Source of the DNA: Triatoma infestans
Taxonomy: Eukaryota; Arthropoda; Insecta; Hemiptera; Reduviidae
Length of the DNA: 64,000 nt
Assembly (NCBI GenBank): GCA_011037195.1
Contig: JAAEAF010003069.1
Span: 49,211 to 113,210 of the forward strand
Reading direction: 5' to 3'
The position numbers and the translations under genes were made by a program. The notes below the pieces were generated by a model. That model was not told the origin of the DNA, searched no databases, and saw nothing but the letters and a program-made list of their open reading frames with translations. Positions 1 through 11,557 of this stretch are shown one piece after another. How positions within the stretch are numbered: position 1 is the stretch's first letter; each line of letters starts with the position of its first letter.

Positions 1-660
1 AAGCGAGAAAAATGGCGAACAGGAAGAAAATTGAATTATAAGAAGAGATAATAAACAAGGCGAGACTTACCCTCTTGATGACTGTGAATGCTGACGCAAA
101 GGCGATGAAGTGATAAGCGGAAGGGGGGATAGGAAGCTATAACGTCTGTATGTGGATGTGCTGTGTGTGTGTTTGTGGCGAAAGAAAGGATGTCAGGTGA
201 AAGGAAGGGAGTTAGAGTGCACCGGGGAAGCGGATGACGCTGCAGTTGAAGCGACTGAATGTGGCGCAAATAGCCAGGCGCGGAATGGCGAGTTCTGCGT
301 CTCGAGGCGATCACAAATGAGAAATGAAAAGGCGAAAGACGCGAACTAAGCGAAAATTACAATAGCATAAAAGAACACACAGAGACGTCAGTGTTTGGAG
401 CACTAAAAGCAGTGAGGCCCAGAAGAGAAGGGCGCCGGCCGAGGCATAGGAAGTAGGGAGGGAAACCTGTGTGGCCAGATGGCGAAATAGGAAAGGGATA
501 GAAAAGGGGTGGTGAAGACATTATGGGGTGAGGCAATAACCATAGTTCTAAGAAAAAATTAACGACCGGAAAAGGAGATTACTTTTAAAGGCACACTTAG
601 CATGCGGATTAAGCGCGCACGGGCGGAAGCGGGCGCGCGTGGGAGAGGTAGAGCGTATTA
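1..660 (-). promoter_or_regulatory. CpG-rich region, possible first exon/promoter of a gene leaving the window to the left
   Basis: This stretch is visibly richer in G, C and CpG than the surrounding AT-rich DNA. Reading the minus strand, AGAGG followed by GTAAGTCTCG gives a strong consensus splice donor, with the exon ending at 71. An open minus-strand frame runs from about 314 down to this donor, but its peptide has no recognisable domain, so it may be 5' untranslated. The simplest reading is a CpG-rich promoter and first exon of a gene transcribed to the left. No TATA box was identified. Confidence 0.3.
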
Positions 661-810
661 CGACTCAACAGTTTGTTTTGAAGAATATTTCTTACTATGC
701 CAAGAATTCACTTCTATTCAGCCACCTTAAGAGCAACAAGACAAGAATGTAAAATATATAAAATAATATTATAAATTGATAAAATAATAATAATAAATCT
801 ATTGTACATA

Positions 811-2746
811 GATCATGATCTGACTTGGATACGTGGGGGTTCAACATTTTTTTTTTTAAATACTTACATTACCTATCATTATTAGTAGCTTGGCTAGATA
901 GAAATCATGAAGTATAAACCAGGAGCCCTGTAAAAACTTGCATCCCTCCCCTACAATTAAATATATTAAATTAACATTAAATCTGTCACTGTGCACCCAG
1001 AGAAAAACTGCGAAAAAAAGAGTTGTACCCTTTGAGTTCGAAAATTAAGTGGTTAACTTAACGGAAATTTTTATTATTATCTAAATAAACTGTTTCCGTT
1101 CTATGGAAATGTCAATGAGTTAGCATGATTCTTTGCTGGGTCATATATCTTAGTGATGTTTTAAGTACCAATACCAACATCAAATTTTTATAAATATAAA
1201 AACAATATATAGAAATCCACACATTGGCACAGACACATCTCATCACAAAAAATCTGGTGTGAAACACTCACACAAGTTCTCAAAATTATAATTGACAAAT
1301 TTTATAGTTAGTGTACCAAATTGAATGGAACCGTTGAAAACTGAAAAAACTGTTCAGTAAAAACGCACTTCCGGTATTACTATTTTCTTGAAACTCGGAA
1401 TTTTGGCCATCTATTTATTTCTAATTAATTTTGTTTGGATGATGGAATTGTATAATCAACTATGATAGTACAATTTGGAGAAAAATATAACCACACCCCT
1501 TCCCTAAAAGTGCCCTTAAATGAATTTTACCAGACAAATGTTTCAAATAAAAGTTATAAATCTTTGTATGTTTAGTTTATATAAGAAGTTTCTAGAAATT
1601 GTCTGAGCAATTTTTGAGAAAATCTCGAAAAAATGAAAAAATCATTTAGTAAAGTGATAAAGTAAACGCACTTCCGGTTATCCGATTTTTCAAACTCGGA
1701 ATTTCAACAACATATTTAATTGTGATTAACACTGTTTAAATGCAGAATTGTCTAATAAACTGAAATAGCACTTTAGCTGAAAACCTAACCCCATCCCCCC
1801 GCCCATACTGTCCTTATTTGAATTTTCCCAGAGAAATGTTTTAAATAAAAGTTGTAGCTCTTTGAATATGTAGTTGATATACCAAGATTGAAGAAAATCG
1901 TCGAAGCCATTTTTGAGAAAATGGCCAAAAAGTAAAAAAAAAAAACAAACTAGTAAATTGGTGCTTCCGGTTGAAGAATTTTGACAGACAACTTAGGGTC
2001 AGATCCCATGGTGATACCTAAACGGAATATCAAATTTCAACTTTCTACGGTTTTTCGTTTTTGAACTATGCTCTACGCACGTACGCACACACACACAATA
2101 CATTTGCTAGAAAAACATCTTTTTTAACTCCGGGTAAGATCGGGTAAGTTCGTCGTGAGATCGTAAGTAATGTTCATCGCGCAAGAATCCCCCACTCTTA
2201 TTTTAAAAAGTAATAAGGAATATACACGTTTATATACTAACACAAAGAAATTTTTTATATATACATTTATATATATATATATTAAATTCTCCAGCGCGAT
2301 GCCGAACTGTGAACCTCCAACTTCCTACATTTTATACATCTCTTGATATGTATATGCATTATACCTACAATCGTACAAAAATGCACAATACATTAAACAA
2401 CACATTAGAGTGAGCTCCTATATTGATATACGTTCCTATTCTTTTATTTCTGATTCTCCTCGAAGAGGATTTGTTTGACAAACAAATTATTTTTTTCACA
2501 TTCATTCATTATTATTTATTTTTACATGGATTTGATTGAAATTTGATATCAGGCAATATATACTATTTTTACTGTGACTAAGGTTTGAAACTAATATAAA
2601 TAAAAATGAAAATATTTTTTGAAATTGAAATATGAAATAAAAGTAAGAGAAAGTTATAAACATATGATGATAATTTGTTACTTTTTATTTTTTTCATCTA
2701 GCTGGGGGGTTCAGTCGCGTAATCGCGAATACCAGTAGCCCCACTG
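811..2746 (-). mobile_element. Degraded non-autonomous hAT-like element, copy A (reverse orientation)
   Basis: Nearly the whole stretch is the reverse complement of the intact element at 21686-23548. Matching landmarks are the ACGTGGGGGTTCAACAT block near 830, the GGAGCCCTGTAAAAACTTGC block near 920, the TCTGGTGTGAAAC block at 1252, and the GTCGCGTAATCGCGAATACC block near 2720. The right terminus survives as a short form of the inverted repeat (CAGTAGCCCCACTG, two bases shorter than in copy B). The left terminus is eroded and no target-site duplication is visible. There is no transposase. Inside are about two and a half diverged units of roughly 300 bp, each with the CTTCCGG block (near 1370 and 1673). 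The distance to copy B is about 19 kb in inverted orientation. Confidence 0.75.
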
Positions 2747-3297
2747 ATGTAAAGTAGAAGAAAGAAGGAAGAAATAAGGGGGAAAAATAATAATAATAAT
2801 AATATATAGGTAATAATACAGACATAAAAATAAAATAACTAAAAGAAACAAACAAATTCTTGTAATGAAATATAAAGTTATGACTGTGCTAATCTTGTAG
2901 TTGTGTTAATGGAAAACAAAAACTGATATAATAAACTGACCATTTCTGACTAAAATAATTGTCTGGATTTAAAGTTATCAATGAAAGAATTGTCTCCTTT
3001 AACAATTTTAATTCTAAGACTCCATGCTTTTCTAGAAAACTTTACAAATAGGTGGTAATAGTCAAGAGAAGATAGCAACTGAACAATCTGGGAGCATGGA
3101 AACATTAGAGCAACTCACCTACATTTAATGCGAAGCTCATTTAATTTAATTTATGCATAACTGTGTTAAGGTGCGTAAGAGAAAGTAGTGTGAATGTTCA
3201 CATTCAACTCAAATTTTTTTCATTATCTTCAAATACACCACTAAATTTTGGCTTAATTGGTATATTTTATGCACATATAAAATATATAAACATTAGA

Positions 3298-3585
3298 GCA
3301 TCAGAGACATTTTCCGTGGTAGCCTGCTTCATTTTGTGGTCATCGACCGGTTTCGGGCGTTAGCGCATCTTCAGGATGCGTTTTTTTAGACAGTGTAAGA
3401 ACACAGACTCGTACAGAGCAAACAGTTTCACACTAACTGAGACACTGTCTCAGTACGAGTACGAGAGTGTACGAGTCTGTGTTGTCACACTGTCTAAAAA
3501 AACGCATCCTGAAGATGGGCGAACGCCCGAAACCGGTCGATGACCACAAAATGAAGCAGGCTACCACGGAAAATGTCTCTGATGC
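3298..3585. repeat. Fold-back element with 117-bp inverted arms
   Basis: Arms 3298-3414 and 3469-3585 are near-perfect reverse complements separated by a 54-bp spacer. Each arm carries the core CTGAAGATG, then a G/C-rich mini-hairpin (GGGCG AA CGCCC in the right arm), then GAAACCGGTC. The same family occurs at 29430-29723 and 34824-35072, with related or partial copies near 10660, 39140 and 47757. No open reading frame of its own is convincing; the apparent plus-strand and minus-strand peptides are mirror translations of the arms. The core resembles, but does not exactly match, a hammerhead ribozyme core as found in Penelope-like elements. Confidence 0.8.
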
Positions 3586-3700
3586 TTTCCAGCTCTGCGG
3601 AACCAACCTCCACAACAAATATATAAAATTCTCATTCATTTCAAATTCAATACAAATTCGTACATTTTTTTATTTACTTTTATATTTCATACATTTTCCC

Positions 3701-3852
3701 TCTTCCTAGGAGCCTCTACAGCTCACTGTCCAATGGTGGACAGGGTTGTTTTTAACGAGAGAACATGTCTGGAGGCCGGCAGTGCACCGAGAAGGCTCCG
3801 GCAGCCAATCAGTGTACATGTTGATGCGTCTTAAATTTAAAAAAAAAAAAAA
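3701..3852 (+). mobile_element. SINE family A, 5'-truncated copy
   Basis: The body (CCTAGGAGCC, then CACTGTCCA, GGAGGCCGGCAGTGCAC, GAGAAGGCTCCGG) matches the body of the full SINE at 5320-5561 in opposite orientation. It ends in an A tract at 3839-3852. The tRNA-derived head is missing. Confidence 0.65.
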
Positions 3853-4428
3853 TATTAGGTAAAAAATTTATTTTTGTGATTTCTGAGAAGCTGTGATTTA
3901 TTAGATTTCCATTATAGTGACATTTCAATTATATGAAAGGAGTCTTCTTGACCGTACTTTATATAGTAAATGGCAGTATTGATTGAAAATATTAATTTTT
4001 ATTTGTATATTACAGCTATGATCACTCAATTAATTTGTCACTTTTTAATTTCTCAGTTTTCATTTTATGCCTTGAAAAAACAATATATATATGTCGAAAC
4101 GCTGGCAAACGTAATAGTTTTTTTTTATTTGCACATACCGCAACTCAATTTTTCCATATACTATTCCAATACAATTAGCTGCTTAGTGATAAGGATAATA
4201 AACACTTGAAAATGTGAAATGTATGGAAATTTGTCATTCATAAATATGAGAGCTGCACATGGAGAAAGACATGTAAGTGTGTCCCTGAGGTTTTATTGTG
4301 TTAGTGTGGAGAGTGTTAGTGCAAATGTAGGTGTTGTTAGGCTGGGAGACCCGCAGGGACGCCAGGATCCCTGAAGAAGTGTTATTCACTTCCTCCTACG
4401 GGAAGTCTAGAAAGTTAGGTGAAATTAC

Positions 4429-7400
4429 CTCAAGGAATGTACTGAGCGAAGCTTTAAATACCTTGGCTCCTTTCATATAAATGGGCGATTTTGAGATTTC
4501 CAACACCATTCTAAGCTGGCGTCGCACAGCAGGCGGAGCTTCATACCAGTTATTATCATATATACACCAATGAATATTTTGAAACTGAAAACAATAATAA
4601 TTGTACACAAGAAATTTGTTTTAAATTGTGTTTATCTTTTTATTAAGCTAACCTCGTGAGTAATTTCTTCTCCAACCCAACATAACAGAAAAAACTCAGG
4701 AATTGTTGCTAAAGAATTGGGTAAAATGTAGAAAATAGATTTAGACACAACTCCTTTCTGTAATATAATAAATAATTTTAAAATGGATCAATAATCGGAA
4801 ATTTTACTATAACAAAAAGTTAAATTTTGTACAACTTAATCATATATTATTTTTACTAGAATATTGTAATAAAGTTTCTTTTAAAATACCAACTATCGTA
4901 CTTTAAGAACTCCAAAAATGAGTATGCAGCATGTACTAATTGCAATGAAAACTTGATATGAAAACATTCCTGAATGGATTTTTGTAATATCATGTAATAT
5001 TCTGTAAATAAAATTAATAAGTTACGTTTCAAATAGTTAAATATTAATATAATAATTCAAATAATTGTGACTCATTTAATACACCTAAGTAGTTTGTTAT
5101 AAGGTTCTGAGACTTAGGCGTCGGGTTATTGTAATTCAATTAAAAAAAAAAAAAATCAGTTAATATTTTTTTTCATATCTCCTTTTTTTCAAATCAGTTA
5201 ATATTATTTTTTACGTTTGGAAACCATACCAAGTTTTGAAATCACCTTATATCTAAAGATATGACAGCCTATTCAATTCTGAATTTAACCATCATTTGAG
5301 ATTAATTAGCGAAGTTATTTTTTTTTTTTTTTTAATTTAACGCGCGTCAACATCTATGGTCATTGGCGCCCGGAGCCTTCTCAGTGCACTGCCGGCCTCC
5401 GGTCAGTGTTCTGTCGTTACAGACAACACTGTCCATCACCGTACAGAGAGCTCTAGGGGCTCCTAGGAAGAAAAAATCTAAGGGTAGCACAGCTGGGGAC
5501 TAGAACACAAGACCTCCGCGTGGGCGGACCAGTGCGCTAACCACTGAGCTAGGCTCTTCCCTATCATAGTTCTAAACGCACCTTCAATTTACTCACAAAA
5601 AATAATAATAATGGATGGAAGTCTAAAGTATTTGAATTTGAGTTAATACTTTTTTCACTTACCAACTCGATTAACTCCCTTTGTCATGCAAAATTTCATT
5701 AATATCGATTACTTCAAGAATATTGTAATCAAGCTTCTTTTACTTTACTTTAAGATCTACTATATATATACATATGTACTATACACATTACTTTACTATG
5801 TACATTATATACATTTACTTTACATTACATTTCTATATTCTTTTCTTCTATTTCTTTAATTACATTACATTGCTATATACATATGTACTACTACTGCATA
5901 TATATATATATGTGTGTACATTTTTATAAGGATATTTAGATATTTCCTCCCTTACAAACAAGTATTAAACTTATGTTGATTATTTTATTTTATTTTGTTT
6001 CATTCTCCCTATATCTTTTTTTTTTTCTTTAAAAAGATTTCATTTTGTCATTTATATTTTTTGTATCTATATGGAAGTGGATCAAATGGATGAGGTAATT
6101 AGACTTTTGTGCAATTAGTAGATAAAATTAAATATAAAAATTATTAAGAATAACGATAAAGATTATTTACCTGAAACTGTTAATATGCTCTTGAATACAA
6201 AGAATCAAATTTTCATTAAATTCTGAAGGATGGTTGCTATCATACTTTAGTTCCCTCATACGTTGCGATATATACGCGACTTCAGTACACAACAAAGCAA
6301 CAGCATGACCCACGGAAACAACAGCATATACCACAGTTGTAACAAAGAACACGATGATCATAATCTGTTTTTTAGAAAAGTAATCCTTTTTGAAGTGGGA
6401 AAGCTATAAGAGAATGTTTTTTAAATAAGACTATTACATTACCTGTATTGGAAAAAGAAAAGGGTTCCATGATTTGGGTAGTTTTGAAGGCATGGCCGAT
6501 CCTGAACCAATGATGAATGGCCATGCAATCCAGTTGATGCCAGCAACCACAGCAGTAAAATAAAACGAACTGTTTACAAAAGCAACAACTTTTTCCGCAA
6601 TATGTTTTTTAACATTGTTTTTCTTGTGCGTGTTTTTGGCGATAATCGACCATTCTCCTAGTCTTTGAAAAATAGCATGCTTTGTTTTTAACAAATAATA
6701 TTTATGCAAACAAGAGACCGCCACAGTTATATAATTCATTCCTAAAGCTAATTTAGCATAATTCTGCAAAAAAAAAATTCATAATTCTGCAATTATAGTG
6801 ATTCACTTCAAAAATTTTCAATTTTCTAAAACCCCATTTTTTTCGAAATGCAATTCAACTAGTTTTAAGTGAAAAATTTCCATCGAAATTCAAACGTTTA
6901 CTAATATTTTGAGGCCTTCAATATTGTACAGCTGAGGAACTACTCTTCAATGATGGCATTTTTAGTTACAAGTTTATTTTTTTCTTTACGAATTGAAGAA
7001 AACACAGTAATATCAGAAAATAAAATAATTGTTACAAGGCACATTCAGCCATTTATTAACTAACACCAACATCCATCACACCTAAATCAATAACATCTTC
7101 AGAAGAATTTGGAATTTTGTTTTTAGGTGTCTAATATCCACAACTTGACTTATGCCCGGGAAGATGAAGCAAATAGTTGCCCCCCCCCTGTAATGAGACA
7201 ATCGAATATCATTTGAATTGACTGGAACTACTTGAAACAGAATCATAGATGTGGTTTGATCAATGATATCTACGATACAAGCCTAGTTCTGAAATAATAA
7301 CTGATTTCTGTTAGCGAAATATTTTACAGCGTCCAAACACAGAATCCAAACATTACAATAATGTGGAAGTGTAATTACCCCTGACAAACTATTGTAGCTT

Positions 7401-7977
7401 AAAGGGGTTTATAAAAGTTATATTATTTTTGCTATCTTAGTGCTGTTCAGATTTCTGAAGATACTTAGGCCTTGTATCTTCATAAATAGTAATGTATGTT
7501 CATTTTGTTTGAAATAATCTTATAAAACACGTTTTTATATATTAGTTCAAATTAAAATTGTTAAATTTTATTCATTGTATACCATCTTATACCCAAGCAT
7601 TCCTTTCAGCCTTGTGAATAGAAACCTAAGCTAAAAAAAAAGTCTAAAAAAATTTACTAATAAATCCTAAAATAAGTATTTAAGGCAACTTGTGCAAACA
7701 AATTTGTGTGCTATTTATGACCTGGCAATAAATCATGTAATTTATATCATTTTAACTGGAAACAAACCTGCGTATTAAAGGCTTCTGGCATATACATAAG
7801 GGTAAATATGATTTGCAGAATTGCAGCTGTACATATAAATATTCCGCAAAAGTGAAAAAGATAAATCCATTTGCTTCCTTCAATTTTTTTAGGAAAAATC
7901 CCAAACATTTTTAGAAAAACGGTGTGGAGAAAGAATATTTTCAACCCAGCTATATCAGAGTATGTTACAGATTTCAT
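4429..7977 (-). CDS. Insect odorant receptor (OR family), last exon not found
   Basis: Six consecutive minus-strand exons, all with GT/AG borders and compatible phases: 7768-7977 (ATG at 7977), 6443-6763, 6171-6364, 4902-5001, 4653-4757 and 4429-4584. They encode about 362 residues of a seven-transmembrane odorant receptor, the ligand-binding subunit that partners Orco in olfactory neuron membranes. Diagnostic features are several hydrophobic helices, the late FFLLCWVGEE segment just before the fifth intron, and the WY(E)APP...R...L motif of the C-terminal third. OR proteins are usually 380-420 residues, so only a short final exon (roughly 15-25 residues with an SY-rich end) is missing. The donor GAG|GTAATT at 4429/4428 is good, and reading through it gives only nine more residues and a stop. 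I could not place a convincing last exon between 2750 and 4427, where a SINE and a fold-back element have inserted. It may be intact but unrecognised, or lost, making this a pseudogene. The subfamily is not identifiable; a gustatory receptor is less likely. Confidence 0.85.
5320..5561 (-). mobile_element. tRNA-derived SINE, family A, full-length copy
   Basis: On the minus strand the element begins with a tRNA-like head: an A box in TAGCTCAGTGGTTAGCGC and a B box in GTGTTCTAGTCCC. A family-specific body (CTAGGAGCCCC, GGAGGCCGGCAGTGCAC) follows, ending in a run of A (seen as T at 5317-5333 on plus). It lies inside the third intron of the odorant receptor gene. Confidence 0.8.
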
Positions 7978-8389
7978 GTTTAAAGTAAACTAGAACACTG
8001 AGTTTTAGATCAGTCGAAAATATTCTGAGTATTCCTAATACAACATTAAGTAGAAGTGTATGTGTGTTTGTTCATTTGGATTATTTAACTTGAATCAAAA
8101 GTTTTTATTTGTCTTTTCATTGTGTATTAATTATAGGTTGCTCGCTGTAATTATTTTATATTTGATTGATTTTACGATAAAACCTTTTGCAATGTCACAT
8201 TTTTTCAAATGTTATTATAACAGTTTTATGTATAACAGTAATATCTTTTTGTCACATTTGAGAAAATTAAATAAATACGATGTCACTTTTGGTTTCGCGA
8301 ATTCATGCAGCAATATCAAAGTTTTAAAATTAACATTTTAAATACTACAAAAATAGTGAGCCCATTATGATTGTTTTTCCTTAAAAAGA

Positions 8390-9650
8390 ATAGATTTTTA
8401 CTTCTTACTTTCAAAAAATGATGATGTAAGAGGAAGTATTATGAAAACACCAAATTTTCAAAATTGAGTTTTCTCCGGAAATAAATATTTTGAGGTCCTT
8501 AGAGTACGAAAAAATGTTATTACTGATTGGTTTATTGTCGTATGTTGAACAAAGTATCTCAAAATTGAAAAATTAAGGAGTGGGCTCACACTTCATATTC
8601 CGTTGAGGTATCCCCAAAGCATCTGTCAAATTCATAAATGGAAATGCAGTTTTACTATATTGTTTTTTTTTTCAGTTTTCGCGATTTTCTCAAAAAGGAT
8701 TTCTTTCAACTTTCCATATTATCTATATTATATTAATGTCCATAACTTTTTTTTTTAGACTTTTCCAGGAACATTCATTTTGCGGGGGGTGATTTTTTGT
8801 TTTCAGGGAGGGTTTGGGAGGCGCAGATTAAGCTTTCCTCTATTTCAGTACAATGTACGATTCTACCAACATATAATATAAGTTACATAGTTAGTCTTTG
8901 TCAATAATTTAGCGCTTTAGCTGACATGTGCTTTGTCCTCAGAAAGAAATTAAAAATCTCTGAATAGTACTGCAGTTTGAATGATCTTCGCTTAAATTTA
9001 GTAAAAACAAATATTTTATACTTGACAAAAAGAGATAAATTCATTACTGGTGCTGAGGTATTGTGACGAGTAAATTAATCATGACATTAATTAAAATTAT
9101 CTGGGAATCCTTTTTCAAAATCATCATCGTTCCTCTGGTCTATAAATTGGCTATTTCGGACGAATTTAGTGGTTAATTCTGTTCTTGAAATTCTTGACAA
9201 TATACTTTTCTTCAAGAGGATGCAAGTCGAACTCGAGGGTCCCAAAAAGCTACTTTTTGATATTATGATATATTTAAAAAATTAATCTGGTGTGAAATAC
9301 ACGCTCTTACTACTGTTAATACAATTAAAATGACAAACTTCAATCTTTATTTAATTGTCCTGACATAGAAATAAAGGTGTGGGGCGAGGACAAGTACCAA
9401 CCAGCCAATATTTGAAAGGCAGTCCAACAGAAACCGTCAATAAAACTGAACAAACAAATTTGACATTATCGTCGCAGATTCTTAGAACTACCTAAAATAT
9501 TTTTTTTTCTAATGTGATAAATTTTTATCTGTATAGTTAGCGTTCCAAGTTAAGAGCAACCATTAAAGTAAGTCTTCGAAAAAATTTAAAACCTATTCTA
9601 TCGAGTTGCACATCCGGTTAATCGATTTTCTAAAATTTGAAATTCTAGCC
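8390..9650. repeat. Diverged copies of the ~300-bp dispersed repeat family
   Basis: Upstream of the odorant receptor there is no recognisable gene. The stretch contains diverged blocks of the repeat family found inside the hAT elements: the GATGTAAGAGGAAGTATTAT block near 8425, a TCTCAAAAAGGATTTCTTTC block near 8690, AATCTGGTGTGAAAT at 9284, and CCGGTTAATCGATTTTCTAA near 9614. It is probably more than one old insertion. Boundaries are approximate. Confidence 0.55.
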
Positions 9651-9699
9651 AATGCTTTTATTGCTTATTAATATTGTAATACACCTAATCATTCTTTAG

Positions 9700-10145
9700 G
9701 GAACTAATCACTCCCCAACCTCAAGTTCACTGCATTTCTCCTTTACTCAAGCATGTGGAGGTTGTAAACTAAGGACATCTGGGTACTGGAAGGAGAAGTG
9801 AAAGAGATAAGGGGGTTATCCAGCCACTTGTATAAAAAGGGTGCTTGACTCTCACTCTCTCACCTAGCTGTCAACGTTCAACTTATTTCGTTCTCAGTTG
9901 AACTCGTTCGTCACTCTGCCTGTAGTCGGTCACTCTCTTCTCACACTACCTTTCTCTCACTCTAAAATATTAGAATGTAAAGTCTTTGCAGTGTTTATTG
10001 TTCGCAGTTAGTACAAACAGGTTCAATAGTCCATGCCCCTAACCATTCAGCTATTGTGGTGCCTTGATCAAATTTATTATATTATACTTCGCACCTAATC
10101 CTTCAGACAGAAGGTGAACTGGAAGGTGCCTATTATTAATAAAGA
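9700..10145 (+). mobile_element. Possible solo LTR of a retrotransposon
   Basis: The stretch has promoter-like architecture: a TATA-like TATAAAAAGGG near 9831, then a pyrimidine-rich CACTCTC-repeated leader (about 9850-9965), and an AATAAAG signal near 10139. This layout is typical of LTR U3-R-U5 regions. I could not define TG...CA ends or flanking duplications, and no gag or pol follows. An orphan promoter is an alternative. Confidence 0.3.
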
Positions 10146-10659
10146 AGTCGCTGAATCTAGCTAATGCGATTCCACGTTTCATTGTGAGATTGGAAACAGT
10201 TGCTTTTTCCAGTAAAATTGAAACTGTCTATAAAATAGTGGACCCAGATTATCGAAGTATGAGTAGTGTTTGGTTTCCAAAGTCCTACCATTATAATCTG
10301 CTAGAGCTTTCTAACAAGATTTAGCTGACGGTGGATAATTGGCCTCTTCTAGAATTAAAATTCTCTTGGGGTCAACAGAAGAAATTTTATGCAAAAAAGA
10401 TTTCAACTGCTACTAGAAGTCAATAAAGTAAAATTTATTCATTACATACATATAGTGCCTGGTACTATATGATAGTAGTCTATCTCAATTTAATTATTCC
10501 TTTCGACGTCTTGTAGTTTCCTCAAGCAAAAACTATGGGAACTACATTATTAATTCTATCTACAGAGATAGATCAACTTGATTAATCCAAAAGAAACTTG
10601 TAAATTGTATCATTTAAATGTTTCGTAAGAAATTACAGCTGTAAAACTGTTTTTACCCT

Positions 10660-10805
10660 GAGCACGTTTTTATTATCACACTGTTTATTCACAACATCCT
10701 GATGATGGGCGAACCCTCGAAACCGGTCATGACCACAAAATGAAACTGCTTTTAGGGAAAAATTCTCTGATGTTTTCAATTTCTGCGGAGCCAACCACAA
10801 CACTT
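10660..10805 (+). repeat. Single arm of the fold-back family
   Basis: One arm only. CATCCTGATGATGGGCGAAC is followed by GAAACCGGTCATGACCAC, then the terminal block ending CTGCGGAGCCAACCACAAC, matching the right arm of the 3298-3585 element. No mirror-image partner is present upstream. Confidence 0.7.
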
Positions 10806-11557
10806 ATTTCATATATATATTTCTTGGAGTAAATAAGCGATAAATCCGCTGTCACATAACTGAAAAGAATTATTAAATGTGAAAATGTTAGAGTAAAAAT
10901 TTATTCCCACCGAATATATGCAAATAGAGTTTATTTCATATTCTCAATCCATTTAAAAAAAAAACAACTTAAACTTATATTAAATTGAAGACATAAAAAA
11001 AATCTTCAGTAATTACAATTTCAAACATTTTTCCTTACACATATTTTCAGACAGTTTTAAATTCTTTTGATTTGAGAGTCCCATCATAAGGATTGTTAAA
11101 CTTTTAAAACTTTAAGATTAGCATTCTTTAGACTTGGCTAAATTAAATATTTCATATCTTGAAAGGAACATAAAAATTTCGGAAGTGGCTACATAAACAT
11201 CCACTTTAATAAGGTAATTATATGCCTATACAAGGTAATTTAAATATAATATTTTATTGTGATATTTAAGACTAAGTTAGATTTCATATTTTCTTTGATG
11301 ATATCTCTTCTAATTAATGCAATTCCGCGTCTTCTATAGAATAAGATAAAGTCAATATATCAGTTATGTCTCACTTGCTGGATGTATATTCTGAATCTGA
11401 AAATAAATATTTCCCTCTAAACATCAACTCTTCAGATAATAAATGAATTAAGGCAAATGATTTCAAGTAAACTGTAAATTCGAAGGGAGGAATTGTTAAA
11501 ATGTTAGGATTTTTATTAAGATTAACGGTTTACATTCCTAATAAACAGTATATTATA

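Noticed and set aside
3163..3709. Open frames on both strands across the fold-back element (e.g. MYESVLSHCLKKRILKMGER)
   Set aside because: They are translations of the two inverted arms; the same peptide pieces appear in the related repeats, with no start conservation or domain.
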